Source: Adiantum capillus-veneris (lineage: Eukaryota; Streptophyta; Polypodiopsida; Polypodiales; Pteridaceae). Taken from it: a stretch of 64,000 bases of DNA. Positions within the stretch are counted from its first letter, which is position 1, and each line of letters begins with the position of its first letter. A program made the position numbers and the translations under genes. The stretch lies in the NCBI GenBank assembly GCA_014529385.2, contig CM043966.1, positions 101,167,587 through 101,231,586 of the forward strand. The letters are read 5' to 3'. Positions 22,818 to 34,249 of this stretch are shown here, piece after piece. Under the pieces are notes generated by a model, which was not told the origin of the DNA, did not search any database, and worked only from the letters and a program-made list of their open reading frames with translations.

Positions 22818-23757
22818 TGTTGAGCCAGCAGAGGATCACACCCACATTTTTGCTCACACTCATCATTATTGTAACCATTGATTGTAATAAATGTCTTTCC
22901 GACATTGATTTTGAATTGAGCCATTCATTAAGTAACGGGACTCAATTGAGTTTCCAGCTTGTAAATCCGAAGTAATGTCACTTGCTGATGTAATTAGTTA
23001 GAGATGTTCTCACCTCCAAGGCTGAGGTATATAAGCCAAAGTTTTGTAACCTAAAAAGATTCAGTTTTTTAATCAAAGTGAGTTTTTGAGCGCCCTGACT
23101 GTGTCTGAGAGAGGGAGAGAGAGAGAGAGAGTCTTATCTACTTGCTACGCAAGCTACGGAGCCGCCATTGGAGAAGCGACACCGCCATTGTGTTAGCAAC
23201 GGTGAGAGCTACGCACAGATACCAAGAGTGTGCGCTATCGGCTTCTATGTGTGGTAAGTTCCTACGAGCTTCGGTGTGAGTTTTCTTCCAACTCGTGTGT
23301 CGGAATGGAGTGTGCAACATATCTATAGAACCACAACGAGTAGAGCTACACATTGGTACCATCGGGGTCAAGTTTCGATCACCTGTATTTTTCGGCCTGT
23401 CTTCATACGCGTTTTCCGCACGGAGTGGTTATAGGTTGATTTTGTAGTTCAAGTCTTTAGGGTGTTGTTCTTACCTAGTGTATAGACTTCCCCTTGAGTT
23501 TGAGATCGATTCAATGATTCTAGATCCTGTTTCGTATAGCATTCGTTCGTAGTACGAATTTCAATCACTTGCGTATTCTAGAACTTAGATTTGATTTCGT
23601 TAGTAGTGATTGTCATTAGAAGGTCGAGTAGGTGATTTGACACCCACCTAGTTGTTTCCATGCGCCTGCGGGTCAAGCTCCGTCCTCGTCTGACAAATTC
23701 TGTTGTTGGTTGAGTTCTCGCTATTTAGCTTCCGCTAGCGGCGTAACCGCCTTAACA
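22818..23757 (+). repeat. outer Gypsy 5' LTR (940 bp)
   Basis: Begins TGTTGAGCCAGCAGAGG and ends GCCTTAACA, and is matched at about 98% by 47628-48567. A TATA box (TATATAA) lies at 23028-23034 in GAGGTATATAAGCC, so transcription should start about 30 bp downstream. A short (GA)n lies at 23106-23130. Confidence 0.95.
23028..23034 (+). promoter_or_regulatory. LTR TATA box, outer Gypsy
   Basis: TATATAA within the 5' LTR, repeated at 47838-47844 in the 3' LTR. It is the only strong TATA match in the LTR and fits the U3/R boundary of a plant element. Confidence 0.6.
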
Positions 23758-23759
23758 TT

Positions 23760-23777
23760 TGGCGCCACTGCCGGGGA
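23760..23777 (+). other. outer Gypsy primer-binding site
   Basis: TGGCGCCACTGCCGGGGA starts two bases after the LTR. The TGGCGCC...GCCGGGGA form is the usual plant Gypsy type and resembles the tRNA-Asp-type site of Athila/Tat elements. I have not verified the exact tRNA. Confidence 0.8.
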
Positions 23778-25178
23778 CGAGAGCACTAAGTAGGTGACCT
23801 TAGACTAATCCTACGAGGTGAGTCGTATAAACTACTTTGTATACTTTAGTTAGAAAAGATCTAGGAGTGGTGGACTCCGAAGATCTCGAGAGATTCTAGG
23901 AAGTGGGGTATTCCTGGGTCTTCCGTGTTGACAGTATTTTTAGTTTAGCTTAGATTTGTTTGTTGTTTTGTTGGTGTTGAGTAGTTGTTGATAGAAGAAG
24001 AATTTGCTAGTCCGTGAGTGGCAGGGGATATCTTTAAAATCACAATTACCAAACCCATTTTATGATTAGGAATAGCTTAGGTAGGACTTCATTTGATCCT
24101 GATCTAGAGCTAGTAATCATTGGAGTATTTGCTTGATATGGTTGATTTCATGTTAGATCACTAAACCGTCGAGTTAGTAGTGAAACTTGCAATAAACAAA
24201 AGTCTGAGAAATTTTTTGTGTATCTGTGAGTTGCTGAGCACTAGAGAAAGCTTTAGGAAGGATTCTGTGCCAAAAAACTGGAAATCTGCAACTTTAGACA
24301 TCATACGCGTATGATGTCTAAATGACCAAACAGAGACCAAAACAGAAATTTTGACTTTACCAAAGTGTTCAAAAGGGGGGTTATACCCTAATTTCAACTT
24401 AAAACAAGAGCATTAACACTCAAAGAAACCCAAAAAGACAAGTCGGAGTCCAAGAAACGCAAAGAATAGGAAAGTTTGGATTCAGATCTTGTTTTTACAT
24501 TCAAACCTGACAAAAACACTTGAAACTCAATTGTAAACATTGGAGAAGACTTAAAACCAAGAATAGTCAAAATCTAGGACAAAAGACATCATATGCGTAT
24601 AATGTCTTTTAGCACATCCACTGCTTATTTTTGATATCTGACCTGACAAGATTGTTACAAGCACTGTAGGAAGCATAAATATCAAGTTTTGACCCAAATT
24701 GATGAAAAAGACATCATACGCGTATGATGTCTTTTACCTAATTTTGGACATATTTTGATACTTTGCCAACATAGATCCATTGTAATAGCTGTCTAGAGGT
24801 TATATTTCAAGTTTCATCCCATTTGGATCACAATTGACCCAAAAAACAAGTTAAAAGCGGGAAATTGCCAAGAAAAGCCTAAATCAGCCATAACTTGCTC
24901 AAACAGAGTTCAAACTGAATTTTGTGAGTGGACAGAGCATAAGGGGGCTACTGAGAGTGAGTATAACCAAAATTGTCCAAATCTGTGAAAAAAGACATCG
25001 TACGCGTATAATGTCTTTTTCAGCATAACTGCAACAAAATTCTCACTTGATGAAACAGAAGTTGTCCAACTGACAAGATTAAACAATTGACCAAGTATCA
25101 ATCAGTTTGGATCAATTCTGACCACAAAAACTTGGGGAAAACAAATTGCTGAGACGGAAAAGTTAAAGCTTAGGGGAA
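23778..25178 (+). other. long 5' leader of outer Gypsy, no ORF
   Basis: About 1.4 kb between the primer-binding site and the first gag ATG with no coding signal. It holds four of the six palindrome copies listed separately. The text between them repeats loose motifs such as CAATTTGGATCA, CCCAAATTGATG and AAACTTGACC, also seen at 43900-44060. This suggests that leader and 3' spacer derive from the same repeat type. Confidence 0.7.
24293..25019. repeat. four palindromes in the Gypsy leader
   Basis: About 30-bp palindromes with core ATCATACGCGTATGAT flanked by AGAC and GTCT lie at 24293-24322 (perfect), 24581-24610 (two mismatched pairs), 24706-24735 (perfect) and 24990-25019 (imperfect). Spacings between starts are 288, 125 and 284 bp. 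As RNA each could form a 15-bp stem with no loop or an intermolecular duplex. As DNA each is a symmetric site centred on ACGCGT. Confidence 0.95.
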
Positions 25179-27485
25179 TTGATGAATTTGAGATTGGGCA
25201 GGAACCTCCAGAATAACCAACCAAAACAAGGGGAACCAGCAAGTGTCATATCAACCGAGGGAAGTGTAAACCAAAGTTGGGTGCAACCATTAGAGCCGAT
25301 CTTTGAAGGAAGTGTCTCGGATACTTCTTCGGAGAGATCTTACGAGATTTTCACTGAACACTTGGAACACTTGAACCTGAACAACAGAGAAAATATGGCA
25401 GCAGGATCATCAAACCCTTCCGCCACAGTGAAGCTATTGTTCATAAAATACCAGTACGACAATGAGCAAGGTGCCAAGATCTACAAAGATGGAATGGACC
25501 GCTATTGTGTAAAGATAGAGGAGAGACCTAGTGAGTTCAAGGACTTAGTGCCTGTGAGCTATAGCGGAGATAGATATCTAGATGACGAGGGTACCATGTA
25601 CTTGGTAGTCCTAAACCCTAACATTGTGGACAAGTGGGGATTGATGGGCACCAAAGCCAAAGTAGATGAAGAACTTGAGGAGAAAGCACCAATAATGAAC
25701 TTCCCTGATGCGAGGTTAAGAAGAGAGAATGAAACTACAAGGATCAACACTGATAACATCTATGTGGGGCTATATAAATATAATAATGGGGAGCAAGATC
25801 TCTATTATAGATGTGAAGAACCCTACACCGGAGAGTTGACCGACCAAAAAAGACTTTATGTCTTTACCTACACATAGGGATCGGAAGTGAAAATTGCCGC
25901 TTACGACAAGTATGGGAGGCAATACTCAACAATGGGCAAGAAAGAATTAGAAGGATATACATACTTTGGGGGACCACTACATCAGTATTATGTTACTTCT
26001 AGCTCACAAAGACCAGCACCAACAAATGGAGTGCAAAACCCAATGACGACAGGAGGACAAAGAACTCAGGCTGCTGACTCTTTTAGTCAACCTCAGTACT
26101 CAAAGCCCGGACCAATGGGATCATTACATTCCAGAGAGTCAATGGATACGAATCGAGGTAGTGCAGTTCCAATCCCCACGTATACCACTCCAGGTCCAAG
26201 GTTCGAAGCGGAACCATCACATTTACCTCCTAGTAGTAGATTCAGGGCGGGGGAACCAACAAGGGTAACCCATGAAGTCCATGATGCTAGAGAAAGCTTT
26301 AGCCGGGACACAGGAGCAATGAGATTGGTAGCAGACCATAGACGTATGAGACCATCTCAAGTAGTGAAGTGTATGCCAAAGAAGTATGGTGGTTTGGGAC
26401 ATCCGTATGCACATGTGTCACTCTTTAAGCAAGTCTTAAGAGCTGAGCAGATAACAGATTTCCATACACAATACGAGGGATTTGGTCTTACTCTAGAAGG
26501 TACGGCATTGACATGGTTTCAACCACTGAACATAGGGGGACTCCATGACATTGACCATTTGCTAAGAGAGTTTGCTGAGGAATTCTCAAAACGAGGGATT
26601 AAGCACAATACGGTCTCACAAATATATGCTTTTAAACAGAGAGAACACGAAAAAGTGAAGGAAGCTTCACTTCGCTTCAAACAATACATTGAGAGATGTC
26701 CAGTACGTGAACGACCACAAGATGACAGACTATCTGTTCTCTTTATTGAGGGACTGAGGAACGACACTCTCAAGAAGGACTTGCACTTGAAAGCTTGTAC
26801 AAGTTTCGAGCAAGTAACGAGAGAAGCATTGTACTTAGTGGATAACTGTACGGTTTATGGAGAGGTGTCAGCGGATACAGATTTTGCATCCAGTAGCTCC
26901 TCCTCCATAGCGAGCGAGACTACCACTAAAAAGAATGTTCAAACAACAACCATGCCAAATGTAGAGCAAATGATAGAAGATGCTCTAAAAAGGATGGCAC
27001 CATACCAAAAACCATTGCCAAAAACATTGAAATGGTGTGCTATTGAACAAAAATGGACAAACCACCTAACAGAGGAGTGCTATTACAACAAAGGGTATGT
27101 AAGGGAGCGTCCGTATGCACCTCCTGCTCAATTAGCACCACCTCAGGTACATCCAGTACCTCGATACCCAACGGGAAATGTACCAGGACCCATGGGGATA
27201 GAAAGACCGCAACCGGTATTGGGACAACAACCACCTTTACTAGGAGCAAGACCAGTGGGCATTAGATATGCACCAACCTTAGAGAATCAGGAAGAACAAG
27301 CCCTACTGCCTGTTCAAGCCTATTATGAAGAATCTGGTGCACACATGTCTCCAACTGTGTATTACCCACCAGAAGAACCCAAACAACCAGAACCATGGGG
27401 CATGATTGGCATGGGAATGTTGGAACACCAACAGTTACAAGTGATTCTGATGAAGAGAGATACAATTTGGATGCAAGAACATTGA
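25179..27485 (+). pseudogene. outer Gypsy gag with N-terminal extension
   Basis: Capsid-region protein in one frame from ATG 25179, broken by TAG 25875-25877 and lost by a frameshift near 27400. The first roughly 250 residues (LLFIKYQYDNEQGAKIYKDG, MYLVVLNPNIVDKWGLMG, EVKIAAYDKYGRQYSTMGKK) match no domain I recognise and contain repeated Tyr-rich strand-like segments. The Retrotrans_gag domain follows at about 26370-26860: FGLTLEGTALTWFQPL, LLREFAEEFSKRG, QREHEKVKEASLRFKQYIER, LFIEGLRNDTLKKDLHLKAC. A proline-rich stretch (27100-27400) precedes the zinc-knuckle region in the next frame. The TAG replaces a codon between VFTYT and GSEVK and would be CAG before a C-to-T change. Confidence 0.8.
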
Positions 27486-30175
27486 TGTTCATAGCTCATG
27501 GAGGGTTAACAGGACAAAGACCATCCTATCCACAAAGGACGAATCGCGTGGGACCAAGACCAGCTCTAGGACCCTGTTACAAGTGTGGAGGTGACCATCT
27601 GATGAATGTTTGTCCACATACAGAAATCATTAGAATTAACGCTTATTGCACTGAGTGTGGAGTTACTCACTTCATTGAGGATTTTTCAAAGAATCCAAAC
27701 AAAGTGCAAAAGACGACATTGAATATGCTAGAAACTATTCCTACCAGCAGTGGGTCTGAAAATGAAACTCTGATACCAACGCAAGTTGTTACTAGAGCTC
27801 AAGCTAAGAAAACCACTAGAGAACCTGAGAATGGAAAGTTAGCGACTGAAGTGGTTAGTCAAGGACCGCGGAGTCAGAGAAACACATGGAAAGCTAGAAA
27901 AGCACGCATGAAGTTGAGAAAATAACGTGAAGACGCTATTCTAGCTGAGGAACTAAAGCGAACTAAAGATAGATTAGAAAAACTTGAGAGTCAAAACGGG
28001 AAACGAGAGATGAGTCCGAAAAGAACGAAACAAAAGAGTATCAAAGAAACAACGAGCTTAAGCTCAGGGGGATCAGTGCTAGTCGACAAAGTACACGAAC
28101 CATTGGACGCACTGATGAGAGCTTACGAAGCTAGGTTAAAGAACAACCAAAAACAAGAACAGAGGTGGATGACATACCCAAACGCGGAATTGGAAAAGCA
28201 GAGACTTGAAATGTGCCAGAGAATAATCGAGACTGCACAAGCCTTATTAGAACCACCAAAAGAAACAATGAATTGTGGAACGGAAAACCCAATTCAACAG
28301 GAGACTATTGTTTCACGGGTAGCTGAAAAGACTCCCAGTGCACAAAAGCCTGAAAATACACACAAGGATGACCGCATAGTATTGAACACAACCAATCAGG
28401 AGATAGAGAGTTTTCATCCAGTCATACAGAGGTCTTACGGAAGAGATGAGGATTACAATGAATTTTGGAAACAAGTGAGAGAGGCAAACTTTGCAAACGA
28501 GCTAAGTTGCCAAGCTAATCAGACAAATTGGAAAAAGGACATCAGGAATCCTCCCATAGTGGAATTTGAGGCAGGATCTCAAGTGGACTTGGATCTGCAA
28601 TCTTACTGGGGAGATGGGGGCTCTGTTAGAACAATGGAGAGCAAACCTCACTCACTGAATACCTTACCTTCATACTTAGGAGAGTATGAAGCAAAATCCG
28701 AGACTAGAGCACTTCCCTCATGAAGAATTTCATCAGAAAATGTCATGGACTCGCAAGGATTGATAGAGATCTTGTCAACACCAGTGACATGCACTATCAC
28801 TCTAGCTGAGCTTTTGAGGCTAAGACCACATATGTGGACCACTGTAGGAAAATGCTTGGAGAAATTTGGGATAAAAGACCCAACATCGAAACTGCAAGAG
28901 GGTATACAAGAGCTGAGCAAACCACAAAAGAACGCTAAGCCTGTACCCTTAAACAAGGTCGGAGAGTATTGCGAAGGTGAAGAGGGGAATACAACCTTAC
29001 CAGTTGAATTCCAAGGAGTGAAGACGATGGCAATACTAGACATCGGAGCTGGGGTAGCCATTGCTACAAAAGAAATCTGGAAAAAATGGGGGAAACCAGC
29101 AATAAGGAAGACTAGGTTGAAACTCCAATTAGCAGATGGACACATGGAGAAACCTATGGGTTTATTAGAGAAAGTCATAGTGACTTCTTGCGGCATTGAA
29201 TACGAACATACTTTTGCTATTGTCGATTTTGCCAAGGAGAATAACTATGATATCATATTGGGAAGACCATTCATGAGACAGTTGAAAATGGTCCAAGATT
29301 GGGGCTACGATCACATATACTTGAGAAATATGGAAACCACTACACGTGTGAACCTGAAAGACCATATCTACAAAGATGTGAACCGAACACCGGTGGAGGA
29401 GTTTGATTCAGCTACTTTGGCGGGATCCGAATTTCCAGCCTGGTTAGGTAAGCCCAAGGAGTTATGGATGTGTGGAGCCTCGAAATGTGGAAGTCTGAAA
29501 CGAGAAGAATGTGTTTTAGAAAGGGCTATCGAAGACGAAACTTATATAGGAGAACCCTTTCCAGAGGACACGCTTGAACCATTAGAATGGACACACATTC
29601 TAGCAACCCTAGATGTTTGTGCAATTCCGGATGGTCCCACAACGAAATTTTGCGACAAGGATGGGTACGACGTGGTTCCGTACTTCATGTTGAGAACTGT
29701 ACTCGAAAAAGAAACTGAAAAGAACGATACACTGGAAAAGGAAGATGAAGAAGAGGTGTTTCACGACATTCCCGATCATCCAGAGTGGGGAAATGAAGCA
29801 GACAACGAGTCAACGGACAATTCAAGTGGAAACGAAGAAACTATAACGGATGTCCGATTTTATGATTTTCCGAACCAAACTAAACAACGCCAGAAACGCT
29901 ATAGAGCAAAGAAAAAAACAAAGGGGGTTGAAACCAATCCGATGCCTAAAATAAGAGGAAAAAATCAATTCCTAATGCTAGTAAAGGTGGAAGATTGTGT
30001 TAAGGACAAGATTTCTGGAAGAATGAGAGGTAATGATCAAAAGAGCTTACGAAAAGACAAAAGAGGCTCAAGAAATCAAGTTCAATGGAATGAAACGAAA
30101 ACAGAAACAGAAAAAAACAGAAAAGAACAAACGCAACAGAGAGAAACAAGTACAGAGAGCTCAAGAAAACTCTGA
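27395..30175 (+). pseudogene. outer Gypsy zinc knuckle and first protease
   Basis: One frame from about 27400 to TAA/TGA near 30175, interrupted by TAA 27923-27925 and TGA 28721-28723. It starts with a knuckle-like CYKCGGDHLMNVCPH and a second Cys pair (YCTECGVTHF), at about 27578-27675. A long charged linker (27900-28740) leads to the retropepsin at about 28990-29290: TLPVEFQGVKTMAILDIGAG, then LKLQLADGHMEKPMGLLEKV and NNYDIILGRPFMRQLK. The active triplet is DIG (29039-29047), where DTG or DSG is expected. ATC is one base from ACC (Thr), so this protease is probably dead. It ends in a Lys/Arg/Glu-rich tail. The RT lies in another frame. Confidence 0.82.
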
Positions 30176-30237
30176 AAGAAGTTTGGACAACAGAATTTGA
30201 GAGTGGAGAGGACGAAAACGCCAAAACCAAGGAAAAC

Positions 30238-31843
30238 ATGGATGTTCCCTCTCACTATAGGAAATTCACAATAGAGGATAGGAAGGTGGTATTAACCCAA
30301 CCTATTCGAGAGAGAAAGGAGAACGAATCTTATGATGGACTGGAGGATGCAAAAAAAGTTGATTTAGCAGCTCCAGGTGAGACACCTAGACCGGTGTACA
30401 TAGCCACAGATTTGTCTCCAGGCGAGGAAGGGAGACTTTTGAGTCTTCTCAGAGAGTACAGGGATGTGTTTGCATGGTCTTATAAAGACTTAAAGGGAGT
30501 TGACCCATCGATATGCCAACACACAATCCTACTGAAACAAGACACAAAGCCTAGCAGACAGAGACCATACACATATAATGATACGTTTGCTAAGCGAATC
30601 AAAGAAGAGATAGATAAGCTAATGGAAGCTGAATTCATATATGAGATTGAACACACCGATTGGGTATCTCCAATTGTGGTAGTACCCAAGAAGAACGGAA
30701 AACTCCGAGTGTGTGTCAACTTAAAGAAAGTGAATGCTGCAACAATCAGGGACAATTATCCCCTGTCGATAACAGATCATGTTCTAGAGCGTGTATCAGG
30801 GAAAACAGCATACTCTTTTCTTGATTCTTTTTCAGGATATAACCTGCTAGCCATAGCACTGGAAGATCAACATAAAACAGCTTTTGCAATGGAGTGGGGA
30901 ATTTATGCTTATCGGGTTATGCCTTTTGGTCTAACCAATGCTCCCGCCACCTTCTAGAGGTTGATGACGCATGCTTTCAAAGAATACTTAAGGTTGTTTC
31001 TAGAAATATACATGGATGACTTATGTGTACATTCTCTACTGAGGGATGAGCATCTAGATTACCTAAGAAAAGTATTTGAGAAATGTAGGACATATCGCAT
31101 TTGTCTCAATCCTGAGAAATGTGTGTTTATGGTCCGACAGGGCAGAATTCTGGGACATATTTTCTCACAAAACGGAATATCCACGGATTTAGAGAAGATA
31201 AAAGTTATAGTGGATATGCCTAGACCAACCAATGCGAAACAAGTACAGAGCTTTATGGGACATTGCGGATATTATAGACGATTCATTTACATGTACGCTA
31301 TAATAGGCCAACCACTTTACAGGCTAATAGTGAACTTTGAATGGACAGAGGAGTGTGAGGAATCGTTCAAGAAATTGAAAGACGCACTCATTACTGCTCC
31401 AGTCTTGAAATCACCAGATTGGGAGAAGATATTCCATGTGCACATAGATGCTTCGGAATATGCAATAGGATGCATTCTGGCTCAGCCAGAAGATGGAAAC
31501 ATGGATTTTCCTATCTGTTACGCCAATCGACAGCTCAACAATGCAGAGAAGAATTACACCACAACAAAGCGAGAGGGATTAGGAATGATATATGCTGTGA
31601 AGAAATTTCGGCATTATCTTCTAGCCAACAAGTTTGTGTTTTTTACGGATCACCAAGCTTTGCTCTACCTAGTGAATAAACCATGCAATACCGGGAGAAT
31701 AGTGAGATGGTTCATTATCTTACTGGAATTCGACTTCACTATAGTAGTAAAGAAAGGAAAAACACATCTTAGAGCTGATCATCTTTCGCGATTGACGAAT
31801 GGAGAAGACCCTAAAGGAGTAGATGACGACATGCCAGACGCGT
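30238..31843 (+). pseudogene. outer Gypsy RT and RNase H
   Basis: Reverse transcriptase and RNase H in one frame, cut by TAG 30955-30957 and then by the nested insertion at 31843. RT landmarks: WVSPIVVVPKKNGKLRVCV, NAATIRDNYPLS, AYSFLDSFSGYNLLAI (first Asp), YRVMPFGLTNAPATF then the stop (family: Gln) and RLM, and the catalytic YMDDL at about 31009-31023. Then LGHIFSQNGIS, FMGHCGYYRRFI and APVLKSPDWEK. RNase H: HVHIDASEYAIGCILAQ, ANRQLNNAEKNYTTTKREGL, FRHYLLANKFVFFTDHQAL, HLRADHLSRL. The upstream part (SHYRKFTIEDRKVVLTQPIR) is a linker. The protein text resumes at 40778 as AYLFNIEMIPKWS, proving the nested element is an insertion. Confidence 0.88.
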
Positions 31844-33027
31844 TGATCCGAGTCTATCACAAATTTTTGTTTATTATATTTTGTTGGTTTTCCTTGCTTC
31901 TAGAGGTTTACAATAAAAGAAAGAGTGAGAACAACCTCTTGGAAAAATTTAAAAAAAAAAGACTTGATAGGAATTTTTTCTTGGCTAGTTCACCGGAGGT
32001 GAAAGGTGGAGGGAGAACCTAGTGGTAAGGGGGAAGGAAAATATGTGAATGTGAAAAGAAAAGATATGATGTGGTTGTGGAGCCATGCACCCATGATTCA
32101 AGGGTCATGAGTGGCTCATATCATCATGGCTTTGGAGCCATATGATGATTCAAACAAATGGGACCCAAGTGGAAGACTTGGTAAAGGAAGGAACCAGACA
32201 CATGATTTTGCTGAATTTTTAAAAAATACTTCCACTCCGATCCAAGAAAAGTTGTCTTTATCAAAGTTGTAGTTGATAAGCTGGAGATTCGGGACATATT
32301 GTTTTTAAAATTTTTGCATCTACGGTCTCTAAAAATCAGCCATTAGTCTTCTCACCCTCCTCTCCTTCCTCCTCTCTCTCAAGCTCAAAAACCCATCAAA
32401 ATTCCTCTTCTAATCACCTCTCAAGTCATGCTTAATCTTGTTGTAATTCATAAGTTCTCATTCAACCCCTTTCTATTATTACTAGATATGTATTGATTTT
32501 ATGTAGATTCTTTACATTTTAAAATAAGGAAGCTCTTGGACTCAAGCTATGGAGGAGGGAGTGAAGACAACACAAGTGATGATGGAGCTAATTGGTCCAC
32601 AAATCACTTGGAAGGAGCTTCTTCATTGGTTGAATGTCCCTAATCAAGCTTCATTTGTACAAATTACACTTGGATCTTAACCTCACTCCTAATCACTCTC
32701 TTTCCTATATAAAGAGGCCTTCCCCTTTGTAATTTCAAGCCTCCCTCAGCCCCATTGAGTCTTTGTATCACTCACCATGAGCCCATAAGCTCATTCATTC
32801 ACTCTATTCTTGCACATTCTAGAGTGCAAATTGTTTCATGCTAGTAATCTCTCCTTCTCTTACTTATGTTAATTAAGAGAAATCTTTTATATATGTGTGA
32901 GAGTGCTTGATGTGATCTTGGCTAATCCTTGAGTGGTTGTTTGGTAATCTACATGCTATTTGTGTTGGGAGTGTTTGAAGTCATCCATTCCTTGTACACA
33001 CACTAAGGTTAATGCTTCATTCATAGT

Positions 33028-33095
<68 letters not shown>

Positions 33096-33210
33096 TGTAG
33101 CGGTCCTAGCCCACGCTTCCAAGACTAGGTGGTGCCCTTATCTCATTTCCCTTGTGGCGCAATGGAGTTTGTTTTGGTATAGAGGCCGCCATTCCAAATT
33201 TCCTTCATCA
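31844..33210 (+). repeat. nested Gypsy 5' LTR (1,367 bp)
   Basis: Begins TGATCCGAGTCTATCAC and ends CCTTCATCA. It contains a TATA box (TATATAAAG, 32706-32714) and a (CT)n tract at 33032-33092. Relative to the 3' LTR it lacks about 107 bp between two ACGGTCT/ACCGTCT strings near 32330, consistent with deletion between short direct repeats. Confidence 0.93.
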
Positions 33211-33215
33211 TAAAT

Positions 33216-33229
33216 TGGTGCCCCCACGG
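33216..33229 (+). other. nested Gypsy primer-binding site
   Basis: TGGTGCCCCCACGG begins five bases after the LTR end. The position and the TGG start fit a primer-binding site. The cognate tRNA is not identified. Confidence 0.6.
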
Positions 33230-33260
33230 AGGAGTTCTCAAGCAGCGCTCTGTCAATCCT

Positions 33261-34229
33261 ATGAAGGAAGATCCATCAAACTCTCCGAGACTTCCGCTAT
33301 GGTCTCCCCAAGAAGCTCGAGAAAAGAAGCGTCTTTATCGACAAACGGCACGTATGCGGGTAAAGAGAGTTAACTACACACACCCTTCTTTGCTTCAAGG
33401 AAATTCTTGTAGTCATCAAGTCCCTAGGTCAAAAAATTGTGTTGAGTGCTTTGTGGCTAGTGTGAAGACACTTCCTTTGAAGCCTCGACTTCAGGTGGTG
33501 AAAGCACTCTCAAACTCGGGTATTAACAAGTTTTTGGAGGGGGAGCTACACATCAATGGGGTGCGGTATTGGCAAGAGGCTACATATGGTGATGCACTCC
33601 AACTACTACTAGCAAGAAGGCTCAAGGTGGTTGAGAGGGTAGCCATCGAACCCTATGAACTCTACAAAGCTGAAGATGGTCACACCAAAGCTAGGCTAAT
33701 CAGTGGTGAGCAAATTCTTCGCATCTCTCAAATGGTGGGATCCAAGAGAGCTCAACTTCAATGAAGTGCTTCATGGAAGCTTGTATTTAATGCACCAATG
33801 AATAATCCCATTTTCTACAGCTTTCAATCAGTTCAGAATATTAGGGTGAATGTGCGCATTGATAGAAAGATTTTTTTCCAACAAAGATTGGTCTTCTATT
33901 TTGGAGCTGAGAGGTTGAGAGAGATATTGTTGTCCCCTGACCCTATAATATTTCCTATTTTGGAGTATAATGTATCTTTTGATGTTCACATCTTCATCTT
34001 GCTTTAAGCATACTCCATGAATCATAGGGATTTATATGGACCTTTGCAACCTCTGGCTAGACAAACTGTGCATATAATAGCTAGCACAAAGCTTAGGTTC
34101 CAAAACATCATAAAGAACTTACTAGGCCTTCGTCGTCTAGCTGAGATTAATGCATCTATCAATCCATTTATTCTACCCTTAATAAGATATGATTTGGGCC
34201 TAGACGTTTTCATCTTTGTGCTGTATTAA
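33261..34229 (+). pseudogene. pre-gag ORF of nested Gypsy, unrecognised
   Basis: One reading frame upstream of gag with three open segments: 33261-33764 (167 codons), 33798-34007 (69) and 34017-34229 (70), separated by TGA 33762-33764 and TAA 34005-34007. I recognise no domain. The last two segments resemble each other at their ends: GAERLREILLSPDPIIFPIL...DVHIFILL and GLRRLAEINASINPFILPLI...DVFIFVLY, so the second looks like a tandem duplicate of the first. Tat/Ogre-type elements are known to carry an extra ORF before gag, and this sits in the same place, 20 bp before the gag ATG. Whether it was one protein or three is uncertain. Confidence 0.45.
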
Positions 34230-34249
34230 GAGGAAGGCAACCCACTTTT

